A stretch of DNA of 9,949 nucleotides from Lentisphaerota bacterium (lineage in GTDB: Bacteria > Verrucomicrobiota > Lentisphaeria > Victivallales > GWF2-50-93). Both the position numbers and the translations under genes were made by a program. Positions within the stretch are counted from its first letter, which is position 1. Every line of letters begins with the position of its first letter. Below, in pieces: positions 1 through 5,993 of the stretch. The notes beneath the pieces were generated by a model, which saw only the letters and a list, made by a program, of their open reading frames with translations, made no database searches and was not told the origin of the DNA. The stretch is taken from positions 1 through 9,949 of the forward strand of contig JANYBI010000510.1 in assembly GCA_025360875.1 (NCBI GenBank). The letters run 5' to 3'.

Positions 1-3000
1 CCAGACATAAGGATTTCTGCTTCCCCTTGAGTTCGAAGAATCATATATGAAAATAAAACCCTCTGACGACGCGATCGAAACAAGACCTGCCACCTTATCC
101 CTGCTGTTACTCGTCTCATCTATTCGCAGGGCTATCCTGAAAGCTCCTGGCGCGTCGTCCCTGAAGCATAGCATGTAGCTATCATCGCTTCTGCTGCTGT
201 AGTATACGAGATTTTTGCCGTTAAAGGCGTTTCTCCTCTCAGTGCTAGTGCTATGAATGTTTGGAGCACCCGAATCATCGACACTCCATTTGGTATTGGC
301 GTTAGTTTTGCCACCGGAGACTAAAGTATCCCTTGTAATAAGGAACACCTCTTTGGATTCATACCCCTTTGCAAAATTCAAGTCGCACCCGTAATGGCCA
401 CAGGAGCATGAGAAGAAGACTCCTCCGTCATAGGGATTGCCATACATCTTTGATTCACTGCCTATATGGTGGTGCAGCGATGTCTTCCATTCCAATGGAT
501 TCTTAAGATCGCAGTAGAACAATTTATAACAGGGCCGCATGTAGGTGCCGAAGAAGAGTGTAGTTCCATTAGGAGAACCGAACATGGTCATTGTCTCATA
601 CGGACGGCAATCATCAAATTCGACTATTTTGGGACGCCGTGTGTTTGACGCAAATATCCTTATATCCGAGCTGCCGTCAGGAATTTCAATAATGTCAGAG
701 CGCCAACCTGCGTCAGTGCTTCTCATAGTACTGCCGGAGCTCTTGCCGAAAGCTACGAACAGGCTCCCACCCACATGGCAGCCGGCGGAGGGATTTTTCA
801 GTTTGGCATCGGCAACAAAGCTCCATTCCTTACCCCACGCGTTTCTCAGAATCACTCCATTTTCATCAACGTAATAAAGATTCTCCCTAGATGAGAAAAA
901 CAATCCGTCGCATCCGACATCCCTGCCGGATATTTTAAAAGGGGGACGATATTCGGAAAGTTCCCTGGTCTTAGGATCGATTGAGTATAATATCTTCAGC
1001 TTCCTGGATTGCATCTCCAGAGTTCCCCAAACGATCAGATTTCCATCCTCATACGCCATTCTTTCGAGACTGAAATAGACGGATGTCAATTCAGAAGGGG
1101 AAATGTCGAAAGATTCAGGCCTTGAAGGAAGTTCAATTTTTTCCTTCAGCACCAGTTCCGTGTTTCTTTTGTCCTGCGGCGAGGCGCTCGCATCTCCAGA
1201 AGTTTCCCTGCGGATTCTCTCGAGCTCCCTGTCAATCCCTGAAACGGTATCAGAATCCATGAGATAAGATTCCGGATTGGCACGCATCAGCCTCATTTTG
1301 AACTCCAGCCACACCTGTGATAATCTCCGACAAGTTGCAGCCGACACTTTCTTGGAACTGTTCCAATAAAGGTGCTTTATCACGAAAGCCAGATCCACTT
1401 TCGAGGCATCTTCGGATTGAAAAACCCCGCAGAAAGTTTCAACATCGACATTTTCCCCTAGCGAGATCCCCATAAACGGATTGCCTGGTATTCTCCCTAT
1501 AAGCTTTGGGATGCATGCCATGCAGTCGTATGAATCTCCGCCGGTAGCAATTCTGTAAAAGTTCTTGTCATATAATTCAATCAGCGCAGGAACGTCAGAA
1601 GGCTCTTCCCTGAGTATGAACCCGGAGATTTTATCCGTAAAATCCGGGGATCTTATCATCATAGCGCACCATTCCTCTCGCTTTTCCCTGGATTTGCGGA
1701 TCCGTTCCACATAATCCTTAGCAGTCTTGTTTTTTTCAGCCTCACTGAACCAATCATGAAACTTCCTTGTTTGAGACAGGTACCCGGGTAAAGGTTCGCG
1801 CACGCTGTGAGCAGTTATCAGAGATTCCCTGATTTTCAGCCTCACGTTTGACAGTGCTGGAAAATCCAGGGAAAGAAGCCAGCGATATTCTTCAAGCATC
1901 ATGTCCGGATCTTCGGAAAAACTGGGCAGCTCATCAATATAAAGTGAAAGAAATGGAAAGACAAGATCGCTATCGCCTCCCTTGGCCGCCATGCAACGGG
2001 CGAAATCCCGACAGAGCCTGCGCAGCACCGCAGCTTCCTTGACGAACTTGTTGTCACGTTCAATGCTCCGGAGCACGTTTCCAGCACATGATATCGCTTC
2101 AGCACAGAGTATCCTCCAATCATTGTATGCGCCCCATAACTTGGAAGCATTGCCCGGATCGTCCACGGCAAATTCCTTGCATGCCTGTATTCCGTTTATC
2201 AGGATGCTGATCTTTTCCTTTGTGAGTAAATCATTACGAATAACCGTATTGGTCTTAACGGTAAAGTCATCATTAACATTGAACGAGAAGGTGCTACACT
2301 CCGCAAATTCCGCAAGATGGGATTTCACGTTGACAAATTTAAGGTTCGGATTATTATTCCCGAGTGCCATTGCAGCATCAGCCGCAGCACGGGATGTTTC
2401 ATATTGTCCGGCCCGATATGCCCAGAACGACTCGTTTGCATAGGCATTTGACTCCACATCCACTTTCCAGTTCTCAAGCTTTCCTCCAACTGGCGTGCGC
2501 TGACCCATTTTTTTGAGAATTTCATCAGATAGCGCATTTACGATGGCGAGTGGATCGCTGAGTTTTCCGCTTTGCCTTATGATATCAGGCTTTTCCTGTC
2601 CAGCGCGAGAAAGGAAGACGGCGATTTCGACAAGATCATTTTCCTCAGAAACTTTTTCCAGCCGGCCTTCGATGATGTAGGCGCCAGTCCAGAACTGTTC
2701 CGTCGACTCCTGCAGTTCCTTCTCCCATTTCAACGCTCCGAGTTTCCATCGTTCCAGGATGAACACCTCTTTCTGCATCATCAGCCGCAATTCCATCAGA
2801 AGGCGGAGCTTGTTCGCGAAACGGAGCCCGGCCTCGTTGTTCCAGGACGAACGGATGTTCAAAATTGAAACTGGGATTGCGTCAACCTTCGACACTGCGA
2901 GTTTTCCGAATGAAGATACGAACGTCTGGGCCGCGGCAGTTCCCCAAGACAGTGAATCAGCACGCATATCCGGGTCATTCACCCAGACGTTGACAATTGC

Positions 3001-3345
3001 GCCTGAATCAACCGTGACAAGACGTGCACTGAGAATACTTTTACCTTCAAAATCGAATGCCTTGATGACGATCACTCCCTGCGCTCCAAGCAAGGCTCCG
3101 GCCTTTATCGCACTTGCAGTGTTCGACACGCCGCTGACCGCGATTTCCTGCTCACGCAGCACCTTCTCGATCTCTGAACGTTCTACCAGTGCAACTCCGC
3201 TCTCTTTCGAGAGCTTCTCAGTAAGCACATCGATCTCAGCACGGTTCTTGTTCAGGTCGCCCAGAATGGCGATTCGGATATCGGCCGAGATACCAGAGCC
3301 CGCAATTGAAAACATCAGGATGAATATCAATCCCCGTAAAAACAT
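1..3345 (-). CDS. Giant exported CsgG/FlgO-like protein with propeller-like C-terminus (3' end outside window)
   Basis: I translated this frame from the ATG at 3345 to base 1 and found 1115 sense codons without a stop, so the gene continues past the left edge. The start has a strong Shine-Dalgarno (GGGGGAG, 3352-3358, 6 bases away). Residues 1-21 are a signal peptide (FLRGLIFILMF core, cleavage near SGISA); there is no lipobox Cys. Residues 22-125 resemble CsgG/FlgO-type domains: an IRIAILGD strand, the VERSEIEKVLREQE helix (54-67), then GALLGAQGVIVIKAF (83-97). Residues about 157-280 appear to repeat this plan, with LERWKLGALKWEKEL (197-211) and GAYIIEGRLE (221-230). A TPR-like helical pair follows (301-341), then a mostly helical region to about 700 and a charged linker. 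From about 745 onward, short beta strands with aromatic and Gly-Asp turns suggest a beta-propeller. A C-x-C-x-H-x-x-C cluster lies at 980-987. Export to the periplasm or cell surface is inferred. The reading frame is certain; the function is unknown. Confidence 0.88.
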   Translation of the reverse strand, partial: MFLRGLIFILMFSIAGSGISADIRIAILGDLNKNRAEIDVLTEKLSKESGVALVERSEIEKVLREQEIAVSGVSNTASAIKAGALLGAQGVIVIKAFDFEGKSILSARLVTVDSGAIVNVWVNDPDMRADSLSWGTAAAQTFVSSFGKLAVSKVDAIPVSILNIRSSWNNEAGLRFANKLRLLMELRLMMQKEVFILERWKLGALKWEKELQESTEQFWTGAYIIEGRLEKVSEENDLVEIAVFLSRAGQEKPDIIRQSGKLSDPLAIVNALSDEILKKMGQRTPVGGKLENWKVDVESNAYANESFWAYRAGQYETSRAAADAAMALGNNNPNLKFVNVKSHLAEFAECSTFSFNVNDDFTVKTNTVIRNDLLTKEKISILINGIQACKEFAVDDPGNASKLWGAYNDWRILCAEAISCAGNVLRSIERDNKFVKEAAVLRRLCRDFARCMAAKGGDSDLVFPFLSLYIDELPSFSEDPDMMLEEYRWLLSLDFPALSNVRLKIRESLITAHSVREPLPGYLSQTRKFHDWFSEAEKNKTAKDYVERIRKSREKREEWCAMMIRSPDFTDKISGFILREEPSDVPALIELYDKNFYRIATGGDSYDCMACIPKLIGRIPGNPFMGISLGENVDVETFCGVFQSEDASKVDLAFVIKHLYWNSSKKVSAATCRRLSQVWLEFKMRLMRANPESYLMDSDTVSGIDRELERIRRETSGDASASPQDKRNTELVLKEKIELPSRPESFDISPSELTSVYFSLERMAYEDGNLIVWGTLEMQSRKLKILYSIDPKTRELSEYRPPFKISGRDVGCDGLFFSSRENLYYVDENGVILRNAWGKEWSFVADAKLKNPSAGCHVGGSLFVAFGKSSGSTMRSTDAGWRSDIIEIPDGSSDIRIFASNTRRPKIVEFDDCRPYETMTMFGSPNGTTLFFGTYMRPCYKLFYCDLKNPLEWKTSLHHHIGSESKMYGNPYDGGVFFSCSCGHYGCDLNFAKGYESKEVFLITRDTLVSGGKTNANTKWSVDDSGAPNIHSTSTERRNAFNGKNLVYYSSRSDDSYMLCFRDDAPGAFRIALRIDETSNSRDKVAGLVSIASSEGFIFIYDSSNSRGSRNPYVW

Positions 3346-3452
3346 TCAGTGCTCCCCCTTCATTCACGAATGGACTATTCTTGCGTATTTAACATTAGAC
3401 GCGGCTTCATCAGGAATCTTTGCGTAAATCCAGAAAATATATTAAAAATATT

Positions 3453-3480
3453 AACGTAGCATTAAGATTACTCATGTAAA
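3453..3480 (-). promoter_or_regulatory. Candidate promoter of the giant CsgG-like gene
   Basis: On the minus strand TTTACA (3480-3475) is followed after 16 bases by TACGTT (3458-3453), extended to TACGTTAA. The -35 hexamer matches the sigma-70 consensus at five of six positions; the -10 matches only the TAnnnT positions. The call gains weight because the same two boxes with the same spacing lie upstream of the HAD gene. Transcription would start near 3446, leaving a leader of about 100 bases. An alternative -10, TATATT, lies at 3441-3436 in the very AT-rich stretch just downstream. The rest of the 3346-3518 gap shows only the Shine-Dalgarno and no convincing terminator for the HAD gene. Confidence 0.4.
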
Positions 3481-3518
3481 TTGGAGTAGCAGTATTTCAC
3501 AGCTGAGCTTTGGCAAAA

Positions 3519-4103
3519 TTATGTCCGGAAGAAGGCTTTCCTTAGATTTTCCACGGACGTGAACTGGTGGCTTGGCCAGCCGCGCTTAAGGCCCGCCTCT
3601 ATGTTTTCGGGCTTGTCGTCGGTATAGAATGAAGGTTTGCCGTAGGTCTTCTCAAAGAGCTCATACATTCCAGAGACGGGCTTCTTGCAGCCGGCCTTGA
3701 AACTGAATATTCCGCCGGTGACAAAAATTGCGCTGGGCAGATATCTGTATACGAAATCAAGATGCATTTCGGAAGTGTCGGAGAAAAATATCACCCTGTA
3801 GCCGGACTTTGTTATTTCTTCCAGGAAACTGTAGATCCCAGGGATCTCCTCCCCGAGTATGACCCGCCATGCGTTGACAAGTTCAACATCGGTAAAACGT
3901 CCTCCGGTGATTTTCCTGAAGACTGCCATCCAGTCCTCCGTGGCTATCCTGCCGGTCTCGAACTTGTCGCAGGCGGACATGAATTCAAGGGGGACTTCCG
4001 TGATTGCCGAATAACCGAGCGCCGCAAGACAGCGCTCAGTATGGACATGCATGCAGACGTTGCCGATGTCCAGTGCGAAGTATTTGTCGGTTATTTCATT
4101 CAT
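3519..4103 (-). CDS. HAD-superfamily hydrolase (YihX-like phosphatase)
   Basis: The 194-residue protein has all four HAD motifs in order. Motif I is FALDIGNV, with the nucleophile Asp12. Motif II is VIFFSDTSEMH, with Ser108. Motif III is the Lys of KKP (141). Motif IV is YTDDKPENIEAG, with Asp162/Asp163 and Asn167. The helical cap sits between motifs I and II (about 20-85), as in class I HADs. The D-x-G-N-V form of motif I, where the usual second Asp is Gly, matches YihX-type sugar-phosphate phosphatases and related haloacid-dehalogenase branches. The likely reaction is dephosphorylation of a small cytoplasmic metabolite; the substrate cannot be read from sequence. There is no signal peptide. 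The nearest Shine-Dalgarno-like run (AGAAGGG, 4121-4127) is 17 bases from the ATG, too far for normal use, so translation may be coupled to the short ORF that overlaps the start. Family assignment is secure; specificity is not. Confidence 0.88.
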   Translation of the reverse strand: MNEITDKYFALDIGNVCMHVHTERCLAALGYSAITEVPLEFMSACDKFETGRIATEDWMAVFRKITGGRFTDVELVNAWRVILGEEIPGIYSFLEEITKSGYRVIFFSDTSEMHLDFVYRYLPSAIFVTGGIFSFKAGCKKPVSGMYELFEKTYGKPSFYTDDKPENIEAGLKRGWPSHQFTSVENLRKAFFRT

Positions 4104-4221
4104 AATGCGTCAAATGATTTCCCTTCTGCATTTTCCAAAGGGCGTCTTGAGCCCCTGGACAATTGACTTGCGCATTCCAGGAATGGACGCCAGATACAAT
4201 GGTAGCAGTTAGCGTTGTCAT
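4096..4221 (-). CDS. Possible 41-residue ORF overlapping the HAD start
   Basis: A minus-strand frame starts at ATG 4221 and ends with TGA at 4098-4096, inside an ATGAATGA sequence that also holds the HAD start codon, so the two frames overlap by 8 bases. The start has an AAGAAGGA Shine-Dalgarno (4226-4233), four bases away, which is somewhat close. A TTGACA-containing promoter candidate lies about 25 bases upstream of the ATG. The predicted peptide begins MTTLTATIVSGVHSW and has no membrane segment or recognised motif. The arrangement would explain why the HAD gene lacks a well-spaced ribosome site: ribosomes ending the short frame could restart at the HAD ATG. It may instead be a chance frame in a leader. 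The frame stays open upstream of the ATG to a TAG near 4300 but offers no other usual start codon there, so a decayed C-terminal fragment of an older gene is a third possibility. Confidence 0.33.
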   Translation of the reverse strand: MTTLTATIVSGVHSWNAQVNCPGAQDALWKMQKGNHLTHYE

Positions 4222-4252
4222 AAATTCCTTCTTGGTTACATCGGTGCCGGTT

Positions 4253-4280
4253 AACGTACATGACAGCCAGGATTTGTCAA
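4253..4280 (-). promoter_or_regulatory. Candidate promoter of the HAD gene and its short upstream ORF
   Basis: A perfect -35 hexamer TTGACA (4280-4275) is followed after 16 bases by TACGTT (4258-4253), again extended to TACGTTAA. Predicted transcription start is near 4246, about 25 bases before the short ORF and about 140 before the HAD ATG. The -10 box keeps only the TAnnnT positions. The position ahead of the coupled pair and the recurrence of the whole element ahead of the CsgG-like gene support the call. Confidence 0.45.
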
Positions 4281-4375
4281 TTTCCTCCCATAGTTGAACA
4301 CAATCCTATCCTAGCAACATGATTTATAGGACCTGGAAATATATCAAACGGGCAGTCATATTTTCTTATCTCAGC

Positions 4376-4403
4376 TTGAAAACAGATCAATGCATATTAA
4401 TTT
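4376..4403 (+). promoter_or_regulatory. Candidate promoter of the toxin-antitoxin operon
   Basis: TTGAAA (4376-4381, five of six consensus positions) is followed after 16 bases by TAATTT (4398-4403), which keeps only the TAnnnT positions. A start near 4410 would give a leader of about 24 bases to the antitoxin ATG. The 16-base spacing equals that of the other promoter candidates in the window. Confidence 0.35.
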
Positions 4404-4422
4404 CACAGCATAATCACAATGC

Positions 4423-4426
4423 GGAG
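4423..4426 (+). promoter_or_regulatory. Ribosome binding site that fixes the antitoxin start
   Basis: GGAG lies seven bases before the ATG at 4434, an ideal spacing. It falls inside the reading frame if translation began at the in-frame ATG at 4419, and that upstream ATG has no Shine-Dalgarno of its own. The 4434 start is therefore preferred. Confidence 0.7.
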
Positions 4427-4433
4427 TTTACTT

Positions 4434-4679
4434 ATGTCTGCCAACGCGGTTTTCCAAGATATCGAGCAACAGGTTTTGAAACTTGACCAGAAGAAAAGGG
4501 CGTATCTTGCCGAGAAACTGATATACAGCCTGGAAAAGAATTCTGACCATGATCCCAAGAGTATTGAAAAGCTTTGGATTTCAGAGTCCAGGAAGCGTTA
4601 TGGCAACTATAAGAAAGGCAAGACGTCAGCAATTCCCGTCGATGAAGCATTCAAGAAGGCATTCGCGTCGATAAAATGA
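4434..4679 (+). CDS. Antitoxin of a type II toxin-antitoxin pair (addiction-module component family)
   Basis: The 81-residue product matches the short antitoxins of the unstable-antitoxin/addiction-module component family (PF09720-like). It has a helical N-terminus ending in KKRAYLAEKLIYSLE (about 24-38), then a W-x-x-E-S-x-x-R-Y segment (LWISESRKRYGNYKKG, about 52-67), and a C-terminal helix after AIPVDEAF. In this family the N-terminal helices are thought to serve the antitoxin's own fold and the C-terminal part to wrap the toxin. The start was set at 4434 rather than the in-frame ATG at 4419 because of the GGAG ribosome site. The stop overlaps the toxin start in an ATGA sequence, the usual coupling for such pairs. 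The role is to neutralise the RelE/ParE-like partner encoded next, probably with transcriptional autoregulation of the operon; no clear operator was found. Confidence 0.85.
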   Translation: MSANAVFQDIEQQVLKLDQKKRAYLAEKLIYSLEKNSDHDPKSIEKLWISESRKRYGNYKKGKTSAIPVDEAFKKAFASIK

Positions 4680-5005
4680 AAAACTCCTTTTTCCTCGCTG
4701 AAGCACTTGTGGAAATGGTTGAAGCCGCAAAATTCTATGAAACGCAAACTCCGGGACTCGGACAAGATTTTCTCCTCGAAATATACTCGGCCAAGGAAAT
4801 GATATCGAAAAACCCTCTGGCATGGGCTGAACTTGAACCTGGTATCAGAAGATGCATGGCCTCAAGATTCCCATATGGCATTTTATATCAAATGGATGAG
4901 GCCGATATCATTATCACTTCTGTCATGCATCTTAAGCGTCGTCCCGGCTACTGGAAGGAGCGCCTGAACAGGAAAAGAAATGCTTTGAATAAAAGGCAGC
5001 CCTAG
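4676..5005 (+). CDS. RelE/ParE-superfamily toxin
   Basis: The 109-residue protein has the ParE/RelE fold signature: an N-terminal strand, then the helix EALVEMVEAAKFYETQTPGLG (9-29), a second helix containing DFLLEIYSAKEMI (31-43), and the C-terminal strands GIRRCMASRFPYGILYQ (56-72) and IIITSVMHLKRRPGYW (78-93). The conserved R-R, R-F-P-Y, H85 and R-R-P-x-Y-W residues are all present. This matches the plasmid-stabilisation toxins that pair with addiction-module component antitoxins. Whether it cleaves mRNA on the ribosome (RelE-like) or blocks gyrase (ParE-like) cannot be told from the sequence. The ATG overlaps the antitoxin stop by four bases, so both are made from one message. The gene looks intact. 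It converges on the FHA gene, leaving a 52-base gap. Confidence 0.88.
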   Translation: MKNSFFLAEALVEMVEAAKFYETQTPGLGQDFLLEIYSAKEMISKNPLAWAELEPGIRRCMASRFPYGILYQMDEADIIITSVMHLKRRPGYWKERLNRKRNALNKRQP

Positions 5006-5057
5006 TTCCAATATCAAATCCATGTGTAACCGCCCCCTGGCGACTTTGCTTTCGGTC

Positions 5058-5993
5058 TCACTTCGTCCTCTTGAACAATCTTTCATTGGCTTCCATGAAA
5101 GAATCCAGCGATTTCACATTTGCCATGCGTAATTTCGAACTTAGAACACAGGAATTTAAATTCGGAGTATTTTTAAAATCAGTATTGATGTCAGCAGCAA
5201 AAGTAATAATGATGAGCACGAGAAGAACAGAGAACGAAATCAATGAAGAGTTACGCTTACTCATATGCGTACTGAATCGGAGACTGAAATAGGCCATTGC
5301 CAATATCATGATTGCCAGAAAGAACCAAGAGCCATACTTGCATATTACTTCATTGCTCATGTTAAACTTAACAAGCAAATCCAAGGGGGCGTAAACAAAA
5401 TTAAGCAGTAAAAAATAAATATTTATGGATAACAGGTGAATGTGAAAGTTGGCTTTTTTTATAATCAACTTGCCTGTTCCCGCCCAGATGAGCGACCATA
5501 AAAGCGGGAAGATTATAATTACCAATTCGCCAGACAACAACTTCAGGAATGAATCGTCATTGGAAGTACACAGGTATTTTTTAAGGGTTTCTGTAAATGG
5601 AGAAGAAACTGTTAATGTCCAGGCTAAGCAGACAAGGAGAATATTCCAGGCAAATAATGAGGTTCTCAAAGGCAGAGCACCAGAAACTGGATGATCGGGC
5701 TTATATAATGTTATCTTTGTTTTTCCTATAGTGAATTGCTCACCAGAAGCTATCACATGGGCATCGGCAATCTTCTTTTCACCTATGAAAACGCCGTTTT
5801 CACTGCCTGCATCCGACAGCAGCCATTCCTTGCCGTCAAACTGCAGTTTGGCATGTGCTCCACTTACATGCTGATCTGGACAGAAGACATCGCTATTGAA
5901 ACTACGCCCTATCAGCACGGATTCTTTATCCAATGTTATAAATTCCGCATATGGCCGATCAGCGTGGTATGTCTCGAGGACTATTTTACCCAT
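5058..5993 (-). CDS. FHA-domain protein with five membrane helices
   Basis: Residues about 22-97 form a forkhead-associated domain: IGRSFNSD (28-35), the phosphopeptide-binding HVSGAHAKL (42-50, with Ser44 and His47) and SENGVFIG (64-71, with Asn66). FHA domains bind phosphothreonine peptides, usually targets of Hanks-type kinases; no kinase is in this window. Five hydrophobic segments follow at about 112-130, 153-172, 183-207, 222-241 and 249-267. With the FHA domain in the cytoplasm, the odd helix number would place the last 44 residues outside the inner membrane. I do not recognise the membrane part. The ATG at 5993 has GGAG eight bases upstream and lies 13 bases inside the end of the protease gene, so the two are co-transcribed and probably translationally coupled. 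The membrane-coding part is richer in A and T than lysS, as expected for Ile/Leu/Phe-rich sequence. Confidence 0.85.
   Translation of the reverse strand: MGKIVLETYHADRPYAEFITLDKESVLIGRSFNSDVFCPDQHVSGAHAKLQFDGKEWLLSDAGSENGVFIGEKKIADAHVIASGEQFTIGKTKITLYKPDHPVSGALPLRTSLFAWNILLVCLAWTLTVSSPFTETLKKYLCTSNDDSFLKLLSGELVIIIFPLLWSLIWAGTGKLIIKKANFHIHLLSINIYFLLLNFVYAPLDLLVKFNMSNEVICKYGSWFFLAIMILAMAYFSLRFSTHMSKRNSSLISFSVLLVLIIITFAADINTDFKNTPNLNSCVLSSKLRMANVKSLDSFMEANERLFKRTK

Larger units (their letters stand above)
4104..4433. other. Divergent intergenic region between the HAD gene and the toxin-antitoxin pair
   Basis: This 330-base gap separates the minus-strand HAD gene from the plus-strand antitoxin. 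Its HAD side holds the possible 41-codon ORF and the TTGACA promoter candidate. Its right end holds the antitoxin promoter candidate and ribosome site. The middle part (about 4282-4375) is AT-rich. I see no tRNA-like fold, terminator or tandem repeat in it, and no long inverted repeat that would mark an obvious operator. Confidence 0.6.

Noticed and set aside
545..874. Plus-strand open frame of 109 codons
   Set aside because: It lies fully antisense to the long minus-strand frame and has no motif.
1899..2537. Two minus-strand open frames (1899-2171 and 2325-2537) in other frames
   Set aside because: Both lie inside the continuous 1115-codon frame on the same strand and have no ribosome site or family resemblance.
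2759..3427. Plus-strand open frame of 222 codons
   Set aside because: It is antisense to the CsgG-like gene, has low-complexity Ser/Thr/Ile/Arg composition and no recognisable motif, while the minus strand has a signal peptide and family-like sequence.
3762..4166. Plus-strand open frame of 134 codons
   Set aside because: It is antisense to the HAD gene, which has all four family motifs.
4388..4422. CAATGC repeated 29 bases apart upstream of the antitoxin
   Set aside because: Six-base direct repeats are expected by chance, and there is no dyad symmetry to suggest an operator.
5031..5042. CGCC-CCCT-GGCG hairpin in the gap between the toxin and FHA genes, followed by ACTTTGCTTT
   Set aside because: A four-pair stem with a broken T-run is too weak to call a terminator, although its place between convergent genes is suitable.
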